Of a stretch of 64,000 nt of DNA, positions 53,363 to 62,987 are shown piece after piece. The translations under genes were made by a program, and so were the position numbers. The notes under the pieces are model-generated. The model was not told where the DNA came from, searched no databases, and saw only the letters and a program-made list of their open reading frames with translations. The first letter of the stretch is position 1. Every line of letters starts with the position of its first letter. The stretch comes from Spirosoma oryzicola (GTDB lineage Bacteria > Bacteroidota > Bacteroidia > Cytophagales > Spirosomataceae): NCBI RefSeq assembly GCF_021233055.1, contig NZ_CP089546.1:34508-98507 (forward strand), read 5' to 3'.

Positions 53363-53645
53363 TCGATTACTGGACAGTAAAGATTGTCATCAAACAGGGA
53401 ATGCTAGATTTTTGCGTTTTACTCTGGATGTTATCCGTGGTGAGGTTATAGATACGCTCCTTAGCAAGAACAAGACGTTGGGGTTGGGGTTGCGTTTGCA
53501 TGAAGAACACAGTTTACGGGGTTTCTTTGTGCGATTGATGAAACAAACCTAGGGCTGCGAAAAGCGATAAAAAAAGTATTTCGTTCAATAGGACCGATAC
53601 GCTCGGTAAACAACAGGTAAACCACGGCGAATGTATTCGCCGAAT

Positions 53646-54815
53646 CTAGGCGAGCTTTAGTTGGAGCGTCACCTGGTACGTATCAGCTACGGTATTAACA
53701 GCCAGTTCGTGCCGGTCAGGATACAGAATTTGCAGACGCTTTCGCGTATTCACCAGACCAACCCCCCCCGGCTCTGTCCCGGTTTTATCTATCTCGGAGA
53801 TGCCGAGGCTGTTTTTGACAATAAATGTGAATAGTCCGTCCTGCATAGAGGCATGTATATAAATAAAAGCTGCTTGCTTGCTTTTGCGCACGCCATGTTT
53901 GAAGGCGTTCTCCACAAAGGAAATTAGCAATAGTGGGGCGATCTTATACCCTGCGAGATTTCCCCTTTGGTCAAACGTAATGGTTACTTGGTGCCCATGT
54001 CGGATACGTTCGAGATCCAGATAATTCTGAATGTAAGCCAGTTCTTTTGCTAAATCAGCCTGGCCTTGATTCGACTCGTAAAGCCCGTACCGCATTAAGC
54101 TGGCGAGTTTCAAAACCTGCTCAGCCGCTTGCTCATTCGTATCCATGATATCGACATAGACACTGTTCAGCGTATTGAACAGAAAGTGTGGGTTGATCTG
54201 CGATTTAAGAAAGTTGATTTCAAGCTGAAGATTTTCCTGCTCTAAAGCCAGTTTATCTCGTTCCAGCGTCAGTTTATCCCGCTCCAAGACGATCCTGTCT
54301 AACTCTAACTTGGCGTTCTTTTTTTGGATGAAAATGATATCACGTATTGATTTGACCGATATGGTTATGGTTGGTATAAACAAGGCAAGGGTGTAATTCC
54401 AAGTGGCTATGCGTGCACTCTTGAAACAACCCAACCAGCCTCCGTCCTTCAAAAACAACTCCCAGGCTATTGTTATATACGTCTTTTCTTTACCTATGTA
54501 TCCATCCGTAACATCCAATAAACTCTTGAACATCAAATAATTGATCGCGTAAGTCACATAAAAAACGCCTATCAGATACCCTAGTGTAACAAGTAACTTT
54601 TTTTTGTAAAGAAATTTAGGAAAAATGAAATAACAAGTAAGATAAAATAGAGTAATATTTATTAACAAATCTATCAGACTAACAACATTAATAACCAATG
54701 CGTTGTCTCTGTAGACTGCCTTTGTCACTACTCGCCCCACGCAGAAATAAAACAGTATCCACAATCCTACATGCAATCCTACTCTTAAGCACTTCTTCTT
54801 TGTTAGCTGTTTCAT
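53646..54815 (-). CDS. LytS-family sensor histidine kinase
   Basis: 389 residues. Four membrane helices in the N-terminal 155 residues, a heptad coiled coil with three tandem LERDKL-type repeats (165-200), the His-kinase box QINPHFLFNTLNSVY with His210, and an ATPase N-box SFVENAFKHGVRK followed by GGVGLVNTRKRL. It signals to the LytTR regulator encoded just upstream. No extracellular sensing domain, so a small membrane-active or peptide signal is plausible. Confidence 0.93.
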   Translation of the reverse strand: MKQLTKKKCLRVGLHVGLWILFYFCVGRVVTKAVYRDNALVINVVSLIDLLINITLFYLTCYFIFPKFLYKKKLLVTLGYLIGVFYVTYAINYLMFKSLLDVTDGYIGKEKTYITIAWELFLKDGGWLGCFKSARIATWNYTLALFIPTITISVKSIRDIIFIQKKNAKLELDRIVLERDKLTLERDKLALEQENLQLEINFLKSQINPHFLFNTLNSVYVDIMDTNEQAAEQVLKLASLMRYGLYESNQGQADLAKELAYIQNYLDLERIRHGHQVTITFDQRGNLAGYKIAPLLLISFVENAFKHGVRKSKQAAFIYIHASMQDGLFTFIVKNSLGISEIDKTGTEPGGVGLVNTRKRLQILYPDRHELAVNTVADTYQVTLQLKLA

Positions 54816-54820
54816 GCTCC

Positions 54821-55633
54821 CTACCGCATCATCCGTTTCAACACGTCCATTACTCGCTCCCGGTACGTAACGCCAATGGGTACGCGCTTTCCGTTTAATG
54901 TTGTAATCAGGTTTCCATCTATTTCCTTTATAGCGCCCAACCGGATTAGGTACGAGCGATTGACCCGTAGAAATTCATCCGCGGGCAGCATCGACTCCAG
55001 CTTGCCCATTGTCATGTAGGTCAGAATCGAACGTTCTGATAAATGAATGGTCAGATAATCGCTGTCGCTCTCCACGAAGAGTATATCGGAAGGAGCCACC
55101 CGGATTAACTTCTTATCTTCTTTTACCAGAAAGAAATTCCCTTTTTGCCCCGCTGGCTCTGTCAGTTCTGATTCTGCGATAGGTGCCGGCACTGGCTCAG
55201 CGGTCGGTATGTTGGGTGTGCTATCGGGAGTGGTTACGGGTGCGGTACTTACTCCCTGACGGGCTTTGTACTTGTTAATCGTTTGCATAAACCGCTCAAA
55301 AGGAGTCGGCTTGAGCAGATAGTCTAGTACGTCGTGCTCGTATCCCTGCACGGCATATTCAGAGTAGGCCGTTACCATTACTACCGCCGGACGTGGAAAA
55401 TTGGGCCGACTCGCCGGTAAAGCTTTTAGAAATTCGATTCCCGTCATCTCAGGCATCTCAATATCCAGAAAAATCAGGTCGGGTTTAGCCTGTTCAATCT
55501 CAAACAGGGCATCAACAGCATTGTAGGTCTGCCCTACGACCAGCAGATAAGGTACGCGCTTAATGTATCTTTCGAGCAAGACATGAGCGGGAGCTTCATC
55601 GTCTATAATAAAGCAACGGATAATGGGCTGCAT
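54821..55633 (-). CDS. LytTR family response regulator
   Basis: 270 residues. Receiver domain with DD at 11-12, phospho-acceptor Asp57 in IFLDIEMPEMTG, Thr in VTAYSEYA, Lys in YLLKP. A Pro/Thr/Ala-rich linker (135-160) leads to the LytTR DNA-binding domain (165-270, with ILFVESDSDYLTIHL, FLRVNRSYLI and NGKRVPIG). It is the only LytTR protein in the window and so the best candidate to read the 21-bp phased repeats in the class I lanthipeptide locus. The gene precedes the sensor gene, separated by 5 bp. Confidence 0.93.
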   Translation of the reverse strand: MQPIIRCFIIDDEAPAHVLLERYIKRVPYLLVVGQTYNAVDALFEIEQAKPDLIFLDIEMPEMTGIEFLKALPASRPNFPRPAVVMVTAYSEYAVQGYEHDVLDYLLKPTPFERFMQTINKYKARQGVSTAPVTTPDSTPNIPTAEPVPAPIAESELTEPAGQKGNFFLVKEDKKLIRVAPSDILFVESDSDYLTIHLSERSILTYMTMGKLESMLPADEFLRVNRSYLIRLGAIKEIDGNLITTLNGKRVPIGVTYRERVMDVLKRMMR

Positions 55634-55804
55634 AGGTAAGGTTGTATCACAGGGAGGTAAACGATGAGTTCAAACACCGTAATAATACATGGATTCACCG
55701 AAACGGATGCGCAGTTGACCGAAATAAGTTGATCGATGTCATTGACAGCATTTACTTCGATTCACCAAGCAACCCAAAATTAAACAACCAAACGCTGTAC
55801 TCAC

Positions 55805-56047
55805 ATGAATCCAATTGCGCTCAAAATCCGTAAGCTTCGCGAAATTCACAACTACCCACAAGAATATGTTGCGTTTCAGTTGGGAGTAAGCCAAGCCGCC
55901 TACAGCAAAAAAGAAACGGGTCGCACCGAACTGTCGCTAACTGTTTTACAGCAGGTGGCCACCCTCTACGGTATCAGCCTTGTAGACCTCATTGGTCTGA
56001 CACTACAGGATCTTATTGTTCATGCCGTGAAGCAGCAGGTTTCGTAG
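55805..56047 (+). CDS. XRE-family helix-turn-helix protein
   Basis: 80 residues: one HTH (IRKLREIHNYPQEYVAFQLG, then SQAAYSKKETGRTELSLTVL) and little else. Typical small Cro/CI-type regulator of Bacteroidota. It is divergent from the LytTR gene. Targets unknown. Confidence 0.88.
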   Translation: MNPIALKIRKLREIHNYPQEYVAFQLGVSQAAYSKKETGRTELSLTVLQQVATLYGISLVDLIGLTLQDLIVHAVKQQVS

Positions 56048-56601
56048 AGCTTATTGATCGTATATTCCTAGAAAGCTTGACCAGTTTTAGACCCATTGTA
56101 GGTAGTAGGCACTCCCGTTCACCCTCCACGGGTAAATAGTTAAGCTAGGAGTAGCTATCCCATCCAAAGGCTGAGTTATCTTGACTGCCCCCGGTTGATC
56201 ATTCCGAGAGTCAATGCCAATACCCGGCGAACGCAAAGCATAGCTCAGTCTGACCATAATGAGAAGTAAGAGACCGTTAAGAGGTCGACCAACGCAACCT
56301 TCGCCGATGTGCAGCAATCGTTGTCTTCTTCCAGTACCAGTTGTTAATTCTGAGGTAATCCTGTTTTGACCGGACTCTTTGCTTATGTAAGCGTCAAGCG
56401 ACTTAAGTTCCAAAATCAATCCGAAAGCGGTAGCTTAATTCTGAAGGTCATCAACGCATAGTATAATACCCGCACCACGGTGGCCTTCACCATAATTGAA
56501 TCTTTAATCGGGCTGACGGCATCAAATCAAAAAAGTTGACATGAACGGGGTCAGACCTCTCGTTTTTGTCAACTTGTACACGGGGCAGGGGCTATCGGCG
56601 C
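56048..56601. other. intergenic stretch before the cold-shock gene
   Basis: No supportable gene. An open frame at 56087-56419 (minus) shows no family features. It holds the terminator of the cold-shock gene at 56533-56575. Confidence 0.5.
56533..56575 (-). terminator. Rho-independent terminator of the cold-shock gene
   Basis: 15-bp arms (56533-56547 and 56561-56575) with two mismatches and a 13-base loop. On the minus strand a run of six T follows the stem. It starts 27 bp past the stop at 56602. Confidence 0.82.
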
Positions 56602-57066
56602 TTAATTTGAAGTCTTGACCAGCTTTCTGACCTGTACGGCACTGGCTCCTTTGGGCGTATTTTTGATTTCGAACGTAACCCGGTCATTCTCTTGAATCGG
56701 ATCGATTAGTTCGTTCTGATGCACAAAAACGCTTTGCTGATTTTGCTGATCCCGGATGAAACCAAAGCCTTTTGCCGAATTGAACATGGTTACGGTGCCA
56801 CGTCTGACTACCTCTACCAGTTCAGGCTCACGTTTGGCAACCCCAATCACAATTTCCTCCTGGTCGACAGATTTATACCCTTTAGGGTCGGGTGGCGTCG
56901 TGGACAGATTGCCATTTTCGTCGACATACGCTAACATCTGATCCAGGCTCTGCCCCTTCGTGAGGTTAGCTTTTCGATCGTCGCGCTTTCCCTGCTTGTC
57001 CTGTTTCTTTTTTTGCCGGGCTTTTTCTTTTTCCCGTTTACTGAAGGTTTCGTTGGATGCTCCCAT
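56602..57066 (-). CDS. cold-shock domain protein with basic N-terminal extension
   Basis: 154 residues. A very basic N terminus (Lys/Arg-rich, 8-35) precedes a linker and a C-terminal cold-shock domain (about 88-150) with RNP1 KGFGFI and RNP2 VFVHQ. It should bind single-stranded RNA or DNA. This extended form is common in Bacteroidota. Terminator visible downstream. Confidence 0.93.
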   Translation of the reverse strand: MGASNETFSKREKEKARQKKKQDKQGKRDDRKANLTKGQSLDQMLAYVDENGNLSTTPPDPKGYKSVDQEEIVIGVAKREPELVEVVRRGTVTMFNSAKGFGFIRDQQNQQSVFVHQNELIDPIQENDRVTFEIKNTPKGASAVQVRKLVKTSN

Positions 57067-57596
57067 GGCCCGTCAATTAGTTTAGTAGTGAATAATAGCT
57101 GTTCGAACCGACAGCACGCTTGTACGACTCCATGCCAACCAGTCGCTCTTGGCTGTTTCCGAAAAACAATCTGGAGTGATACGATTATCGTCGGTAGACT
57201 GCATGAAGACCTATGATCATCGACTGGGACAAATCAGGAAGGAACTACCGGATGAGCGCTTTAACGACAACCGGCAAATTAATTCTTTAGTTCTACTAAA
57301 CGAGGGTTGTGGGTTATCAGGCCGGGAGGATGGCTATGTTTTGCCTGCTTCTTGGGATGGAATGCGGAGCAACCGCGTTTACCAAGCATTATTTGTTTTG
57401 CGCGAACACACCGACAGATGAGCGCCTGAAATGGTTTTTCTTGTCAACGTACCCTTGTTCATTTTTAGTGCCTGTTCCACTGCCCTTAACGCCAATTTGC
57501 AGATCCGATAGTGCAGACAAGGACTGAACGACAAACATATCTAAACCAACCCGCGTAGCAGACCCATCATTTCGAAAAAGATGGGTCTAACCGATG
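57067..57596. other. intergenic stretch
   Basis: About 530 bp. Open frames on the plus strand (57013-57216, 57149-57421, 57309-57527) overlap one another and show no family features. A 9-bp hairpin (57560-57588, AGACCCATC / GATGGGTCT) lies just past the stop of the next minus-strand gene. Confidence 0.45.
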
Positions 57597-57794
57597 TTAT
57601 GGCTGGCTCAGTTGATCAATGACAAAATTGTATTCAGCCGATAAAGCTCTACCTACCAGATAATGGCTACTAAGTAAACCGATGAACAGCAGCGGGCTTT
57701 TATTCATTGCCCCCAGCACCGCATCATGTTCCAATAACTGACTCTTAAGCATGTACTTACGTCGATACAGCTTCTTACGGACCTGATAATCCAT
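57597..57794 (-). CDS. small hypothetical protein
   Basis: 65 residues with a basic start (MDYQVRKKLYRRKYMLKSQL) and one moderately hydrophobic helix (SPLLFIGLLSSHYLVGRALS). A hairpin follows the stop. No family recognised; retained because of isolated position, sensible start and terminator-like hairpin. Confidence 0.45.
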   Translation of the reverse strand: MDYQVRKKLYRRKYMLKSQLLEHDAVLGAMNKSPLLFIGLLSSHYLVGRALSAEYNFVIDQLSQP

Positions 57795-58624
57795 AGACTT
57801 ATTCTGTTATTCTTTATTAAACGGTAACCGCCCCTATTAATTGTTCGAGTACACGAATTTATTTATAACGTTGATTAGTAGCGTTTGTTGGCTGTATTTT
57901 GAAGAACGGCTTAGAACACGCTGGTTCGTCCCCCATCGATTCCGGTTAGCTAGCCATACTGCTTTTACTACTGATCGGGTGTTCGCTCAACGATCTTTAC
58001 TGCGTTTTTTATGCCACTGCCTCACTCTTAACCGCCCCGGTTGTCCCGGCGGGTTATAGAGCCACGTAGTTAGTTTAATGTGTTATGATCGAACTGGTAA
58101 GCCCGGATGCCCTGCGCCCGGGCTTATTTGATCCCGTACACTTGGATTCGATCCAAAGAAGCCTAACCGCTAGCTTCTGACCGTAGAGAGCAGCTTTTAC
58201 ACCAGTGAAAACTTACTATTATCAACTATGGCCATTGCGCGCTGTTTTAGCAATCAGGCCAGCCAATAAAAAGCAAAGTCCGGGCCATCATGTGTCCGGA
58301 CTTTTAATGATTGAACGTTGAGTATGAGTAATCTATCTATAGCAAAGCTACTCGGGGTAGCGAACAACTGATGGAAAGTAATGTCTGTATAGATATACCT
58401 TACCCAAAACGTGCCAATTTAAACTCAATTCAATAATCAATTGATAATCAGCAAATTGTTCTTCTACATTAATCTCCCTAAGCGGTCAGGGTGTGATTTT
58501 TATCCTCAACTTTGTCTTTTCAGTTCAACACTGAATATACACGCGTTTCCACACCGTACTGAAACAACCGCTATTAAGTAAGTACCTTCCCCGGCTGAAT
58601 CTCCCGGCAACTACAGCGCATCCA
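57795..58624. other. gene-free stretch with two terminator-like hairpins
   Basis: 830 bp without a convincing ORF (the frame at 57841-58059 has no family features). Hairpins AAGCCCGG / CCGGGCTT (58099-58125) and AAAGTCCGG / CCGGACTTT (58275-58304), the second followed by TTTT, look like terminators although no protein gene ends before them. A small RNA gene is possible. Confidence 0.5.
58275..58305 (+). terminator. orphan Rho-independent terminator
   Basis: 9-bp perfect stem AAAGTCCGG / CCGGACTTT with a 12-base loop and a T run. No coding gene ends within 400 bp upstream on the plus strand. Confidence 0.6.
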
Positions 58625-59500
58625 ATGGGCAAAAAGAAAACATCTATACCGGTCAACACCATGACTGACGACCGGGACGCCGGGATTGCCATAGAGAAAG
58701 TCGTTTTTTCCCGTTTGCCGCCACCTGGCAGCGGAAATACCGTCGAAGCCAATCGAGAGGTACACCGCCACAACACCCATACATTTCACCTGCTACAGAA
58801 AGGAATCGTTCACATTGACATCGATTTTGAACACTACACGATGGAGTCGCCGTCGGTCATTTACGTTCATCCCGATCAAGTGCATCGCACAACGGCCATT
58901 GATCAGGTAACCGTTGTCAGCCTGGCCATTACCAACGAAAACCTAAATCCGGAATACCTGAACCTACTGGAGAACCTCACTCCCGTGAAACCCCTGGCAG
59001 TCGCGCCCGACGCGCTGACACTCCTTGACGATGCCGTATCGCTTTGCCTAAATGTGTCCGAACGCCGGGAAAACAGATTACATCACTCCTTGCTGAAAGA
59101 TGCCTGCAACACCCTGGTTGCCTTGATTCTTTCGGCCTATGTAGAGCAAACAAAATCGACGGGCCGACTTTCACGGTTCGATCTGGTAACCAAAGCCTTT
59201 CGGGAACAGCTGGACCGTCATTATGCAACGATTAAACGTCCGGCAGACTACGCCCGGAAACTACACTTGTCAACGCCTTACCTCAACGAATGCGTCAAAC
59301 ACACAACCGGTCAGTCTGTTTCCGGGCATATCCAGCACCGCATTATTCTGGAAGCCAAACGGTTACTGTATCACTCTAATCATTCGGTGAAAGAAATTGC
59401 CGCTCAGCTAGGCTATGACGATTACCCGTATTTTTCCCGGCTCTTTGCAAAAGTGACAGGCATGACTGCACTAGCCTTTCGAACAAAAAACCGCGATTAG
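58625..59500 (+). CDS. AraC family transcriptional regulator
   Basis: 291 residues from the ATG at 58625 (a second ATG at 58661 is possible). An N-terminal cupin-like domain (HNTHTFHLLQKGIVHIDIDF, then IYVHPDQVHR) and a C-terminal AraC double HTH (LHLSTPYLNECVKHTTGQSV and IAAQLGYDDYPYFSRLFAKV). It lies 80 bp upstream of a FAD monooxygenase gene on the same strand and probably regulates it. Confidence 0.92.
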   Translation: MGKKKTSIPVNTMTDDRDAGIAIEKVVFSRLPPPGSGNTVEANREVHRHNTHTFHLLQKGIVHIDIDFEHYTMESPSVIYVHPDQVHRTTAIDQVTVVSLAITNENLNPEYLNLLENLTPVKPLAVAPDALTLLDDAVSLCLNVSERRENRLHHSLLKDACNTLVALILSAYVEQTKSTGRLSRFDLVTKAFREQLDRHYATIKRPADYARKLHLSTPYLNECVKHTTGQSVSGHIQHRIILEAKRLLYHSNHSVKEIAAQLGYDDYPYFSRLFAKVTGMTALAFRTKNRD

Positions 59501-59579
59501 TCCAATACCTACCCTGCCCCGGCCTTTCCGGCTTCGATCCGTCAACGTTGCTTTGTGCCAGCAAAAAATCACCTGCACA

Positions 59580-60692
59580 ATGGACACAATCACAGGAAAA
59601 GAAGTACTGATTTCGGGGGCCAGCATTGCCGGGCTTAGCACCGCCTGGTGGATGAATCAATTGGGCTATCGGGTAACGGTAGTAGAGATGGCTCCGCAAC
59701 CGCGTGTCAATGGGGCCGCCATCGATTTGAAAGGCGATACAATAGCGGTTATTAAACGCATGGGTCTGTTTGACGAGTTGACAAAGCACCGCTTACACGT
59801 TGACCGCGTCGAATTTAAGAATACGGATGATCTGACGGTTGGTTCGGTACAGACAGCGGACAACGAGTCAGACGAACTGGAAATCGAACGGGAAGCCTTT
59901 ATTTATATCCTGCTGGAGAACCTGATCGACAAGGTTACTTTTCAGTTTAACGACAGCATCACCGCCCTTCATCCGACCGAAGACGGAATGGCTGTTGAAT
60001 TCAAGCAGGGTGCCCAGCGCTTGTTTCATCTGGTGCTGGGCTGCGATGGGGTACACTCGGGCGTCAGACGGCTTTGGTTCGGGGACGAGGCTGAGTACGC
60101 CCACTTTATGAACGCCTACGGCTCGCTCACCATTCTGGATAAACTACTGATCAGGCCAGGCACGATGCAGTTGTTCCGGGTGCCGGGCAAGTCAATTACC
60201 CTAAATGCCTATCGCACTAAGACAGACGTTATTTTCAGCTTTGTTTCAGACACGGAAATCGATTATGATTATCGCAACAAGGGGCAGCAACGACAGCTGA
60301 TTCTTGACCAGTTTGCCGGGCAGGGCTGGCGAACTGCCGAGCTCCTGGCCGAAATGCAGCAGTCAGATAATTTTTACCTGGTTGAATTTTATCAGATCCA
60401 TATGCCGTCTTGGACCAAAGGCCGGGTGGCGCTGGTAGGCGATGCGGGCTATTGTGCTTCTCCGGCTGCGGGTATGGGTGGCTCCCTGGCGGTGAGCGGG
60501 GCTGCGGCCCTGGCCGATGCGTTACAAAAACACGCTGGAAACTTCGAGGTGGCGTTTGAGGAATATAATGACACCTTTCGTCCGTTTATCGAACGCGTAC
60601 AGGCCGAAGCCCGGCAAAACCTAAAAACGGTGTTCCTGCCCGAAACCGAAGAAGGTGTTCAGCAAAGTAACGCCCAAACAAACCCTTTTTAG
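59580..60692 (+). CDS. FAD-dependent monooxygenase (TetX/PHBH-like)
   Basis: 370 residues from the ATG at 59580. Dinucleotide-binding GASIAGLSTAWWMNQLGYRV, then VVEMAP; the DG motif LVLGCDGVHSGVRRLWFG near 155; and the second FAD motif GRVALVGDAGYCASPAAGMG near 285. Class A flavin monooxygenases of this type hydroxylate aromatic or polyketide compounds, including tetracyclines in TetX. Substrate unknown; drug modification is a possibility only. Confidence 0.92.
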   Translation: MDTITGKEVLISGASIAGLSTAWWMNQLGYRVTVVEMAPQPRVNGAAIDLKGDTIAVIKRMGLFDELTKHRLHVDRVEFKNTDDLTVGSVQTADNESDELEIEREAFIYILLENLIDKVTFQFNDSITALHPTEDGMAVEFKQGAQRLFHLVLGCDGVHSGVRRLWFGDEAEYAHFMNAYGSLTILDKLLIRPGTMQLFRVPGKSITLNAYRTKTDVIFSFVSDTEIDYDYRNKGQQRQLILDQFAGQGWRTAELLAEMQQSDNFYLVEFYQIHMPSWTKGRVALVGDAGYCASPAAGMGGSLAVSGAAALADALQKHAGNFEVAFEEYNDTFRPFIERVQAEARQNLKTVFLPETEEGVQQSNAQTNPF

Positions 60693-61032
60693 GAGTTGAT
60701 GTAGCAATCGGTTCGGTCGTTCTATTCCCCATAAAGACAGCTAATTGTTAATAACCATCGGTTCATCCTCCTGGGCACCCCCCCAACCCCGGTTCAGATA
60801 ATCGTTGTCTAAACCGGGGTGGGGAGTTTACTTATCTGGTAAGCCCGATCAGAACATAAGCAAGAAGGGGCTTTTTGTTTTACAAGTCGTTTAACTTAAT
60901 GTGGTGCCGATGGCTGTTGCAGGAAGGCTGAAAGATGCTAGTTAAACTAGCTATGTTCAGCCTGATTATGACTTGATAAACAAAGCAGTAACCGCCAATA
61001 GTACGGTATTATGGCATTTAAACTGGTCTTCT
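60693..61032. other. intergenic stretch with terminator
   Basis: No gene. Contains the imperfect long hairpin at 60781-60824 that ends the monooxygenase transcript. Confidence 0.6.
60781..60824 (+). terminator. GC-rich hairpin terminator after the FAD monooxygenase
   Basis: CCCCAACCCCGGTTCAGA pairs with TCTAAACCGGGGTGGGG (one bulge, one mismatch), 9-base loop; GAGTTTA follows. About 90 bp past the stop at 60692. Confidence 0.7.
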
Positions 61033-61569
61033 TCAGTGCCCAAAGTAAAAGTTAACCGATCCTTGAAAACTTGGTTGAAACCAGTTGACCTGTGTTAATT
61101 TACCTACTTTAACGACTCCTTCTATTGACAGTTGCTTTCGAAGGGGATACTCAAGACCGAAGCCCGCATTCAGCTTAGCACTATAGAAGGGCTGAGGTGG
61201 CTGCTGACCCTGCTCAACCTCCCAAACCCAGTCCTTGAAACGACCGTAGGAAAGTCCGGCCTCCGAAAAACCGGATATAAAACCGCCATTCCACAAATAA
61301 TAACGGCCAAAAAGTCCTGCTTCCTGCCGTTGCGAAAAGAAATTATGCACCTCGCTCTCTACACCAACCCAGCTACGGTTGGCTACAAACTTGCCTACTT
61401 TAGCGGTAAATCCAAGTAAAGTTAGCCCTCCCCCAGCTAGCCATCTCCCCTGCTGGTGATAAGAGACAGAAATTTTCTGCCAGTCGCTGTTTTTGTCTTC
61501 CGTTTGGGCAAAGCTGGTCGAATACAAGCCACAAAGTAAAGCGGTTATCAAGCTATAGTTGTTTTTCAT
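61033..61569 (-). CDS. small outer-membrane-like hypothetical protein
   Basis: 178 residues from the ATG at 61569 with a signal peptide (NNYSLITALLCGLYSTSFAQ). The rest alternates hydrophobic residues in beta-strand fashion and ends with an aromatic strand (GSVNFYFGH), which suggests a small outer-membrane barrel of about eight strands. No named family. An upstream start at 61629 would bury the signal peptide. Confidence 0.65.
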   Translation of the reverse strand: MKNNYSLITALLCGLYSTSFAQTEDKNSDWQKISVSYHQQGRWLAGGGLTLLGFTAKVGKFVANRSWVGVESEVHNFFSQRQEAGLFGRYYLWNGGFISGFSEAGLSYGRFKDWVWEVEQGQQPPQPFYSAKLNAGFGLEYPLRKQLSIEGVVKVGKLTQVNWFQPSFQGSVNFYFGH

Positions 61570-62007
61570 CTGCTGAAGGCATTGGGTTGGTTGAAGGTGT
61601 AGGTTTATTTTATGTAGATCGTCATGCATTGACTATACATTGTACTAGTGGAATCCATGCTCTGGATAATTCAATCTCTCAGGGTCAATACACGTTGAAT
61701 TGTGATCTTAAAGCTATTGCTTTTCCATCAATACCTACTCAGGATACGGCTTATGTTATCAGAAAGACCGTCCGTACACATGGGAATTAGAATTACAATG
61801 ACCGAATCAAACTAACAGAAATACGAAGGAAATACGTGGTTCACTTTTGTACATTTCGTCACGGTGAGCAACTCATGAAGACACGTGGTTTCCAGGTAAA
61901 ACCGACTAACAGAAGCCACTTACACAACTTTTAACTATAAACGTAGTTTATACACCTGAGTTGCTTATCTTACGTCCAGAAACTTAATTTTCTTAAATCT
62001 ATCAATC
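61570..62007. other. intergenic stretch between divergent genes
   Basis: About 440 bp; the open frame at 61587-61790 (plus) shows no family features. Promoters for both flanking genes should be here; no clear element identified. Confidence 0.45.
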
Positions 62008-62451
62008 ATGGAGCGATTAAGATTGCGTAACGATATATTTTTCTTTCTGTCATTTCTTACGTTTTTACTGCTGGCTTCCTATCAGAAAGCTTCCAGCGCT
62101 GACCGCGAAGTTGTAGTAACGACTCTACGAGGAAAGGTAATTATCAAGCTGGAACCTCACGGTAGTATTCGGGCCAAAGTATTTCAAGGCCAAGCGTTAC
62201 AATATGAATTCATTTTAGATCGGGAGTCTCAGCAGAAACTGCTCACTCACAACATTGACAGAGCGAATATCTACTTGGTTGGTAAGCACGGAGACGAATT
62301 AGTGATTGACGATCTGAAGACACAAAAGCAATTTATTTTATCAATGGTTGCTCGAGAGAGCACATTCAAAAATAAACCATCCACCCGAACCAGAACCAAC
62401 CTCATAAAAGGCTATTCAGTAAGCCTGATCGATTCTCTCTCTTGTATGTAG
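62008..62451 (+). CDS. hypothetical secreted or membrane-anchored protein
   Basis: 147 residues. A hydrophobic N-terminal helix (IFFFLSFLTFLLLASYQKAS) acts as signal or anchor. The remainder has beta-strand character (VVVTTLRGKVIIKLEPHGSI) and a Thr/Arg-rich end. No family recognised. Confidence 0.55.
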   Translation: MERLRLRNDIFFFLSFLTFLLLASYQKASSADREVVVTTLRGKVIIKLEPHGSIRAKVFQGQALQYEFILDRESQQKLLTHNIDRANIYLVGKHGDELVIDDLKTQKQFILSMVARESTFKNKPSTRTRTNLIKGYSVSLIDSLSCM

Positions 62452-62518
62452 CCGGTATATAGAATAGCATTCACTTTGGACGGTTCTAAGACAAGTCTCT
62501 TTACACAGGATGAGATGT

Positions 62519-62803
62519 TCAACTGACCTTTATCTCACGTTGAGATCGACTTTTCCAAATGACCCTAACACCACTTAAACCGACCAACAATCTGAATTTT
62601 CCACTTTTAAGCCCATACAGCAGACCGAACTCGCTTACCATGACACCAAGCACATCATCTGAAAGAATTTGACCGTTAAAGCTGTAACTGGCAGGGACAA
62701 GAGTTGGTTTGTTCATAAACTCGTAACCCAGAGCGATCATACCACTGGGGTACTGGCTTTTTCCTAAGCATAACCCCAGCCAGTAGTTATTCGGGAAGAG
62801 TTT
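62519..62803 (-). pseudogene. fragment of a small outer-membrane beta-strand protein
   Basis: The frame is open from 62803 down to the stop at 62519 but lacks a good start or signal peptide; a TAA at 62804-62806 precedes it. Conceptual sequence KLFPNNYWLGLCLGKSQYPS, then GMIALGYEF... and VSEFGLLYGLKSGKFRLLVG looks like four beta hairpins of a small barrel. Probably the 3' end of a broken gene. Confidence 0.45.
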
Positions 62804-62987
62804 TTAGGATTAAGTTATGCTAGCCGAAGATGATGGTAAATGCAATCAAGACAGTGCTAAGCTTTACCATAGATGACACCGCAAAATAAATGAGCTTTTC
62901 ATCAAGTATAAGGCTTAGACAACTTCAGATTTTGCCTGTCTTCGGGAAGAATTGTGTGATTAGAATATAGTGTAGCGACTCGCTAAT

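Noticed and set aside
1..55633. Treating the whole left 55 kb as one biosynthetic cluster
   Set aside because: Metal-efflux, GMC/DUF1080 and polysaccharide genes with different base composition separate the RiPP parts; only a shared regulatory motif and the isolated LanB suggest a link.
56087..56419. 110-residue minus-strand open frame next to the XRE gene
   Set aside because: Composition and lack of motifs look random; no neighbour support.
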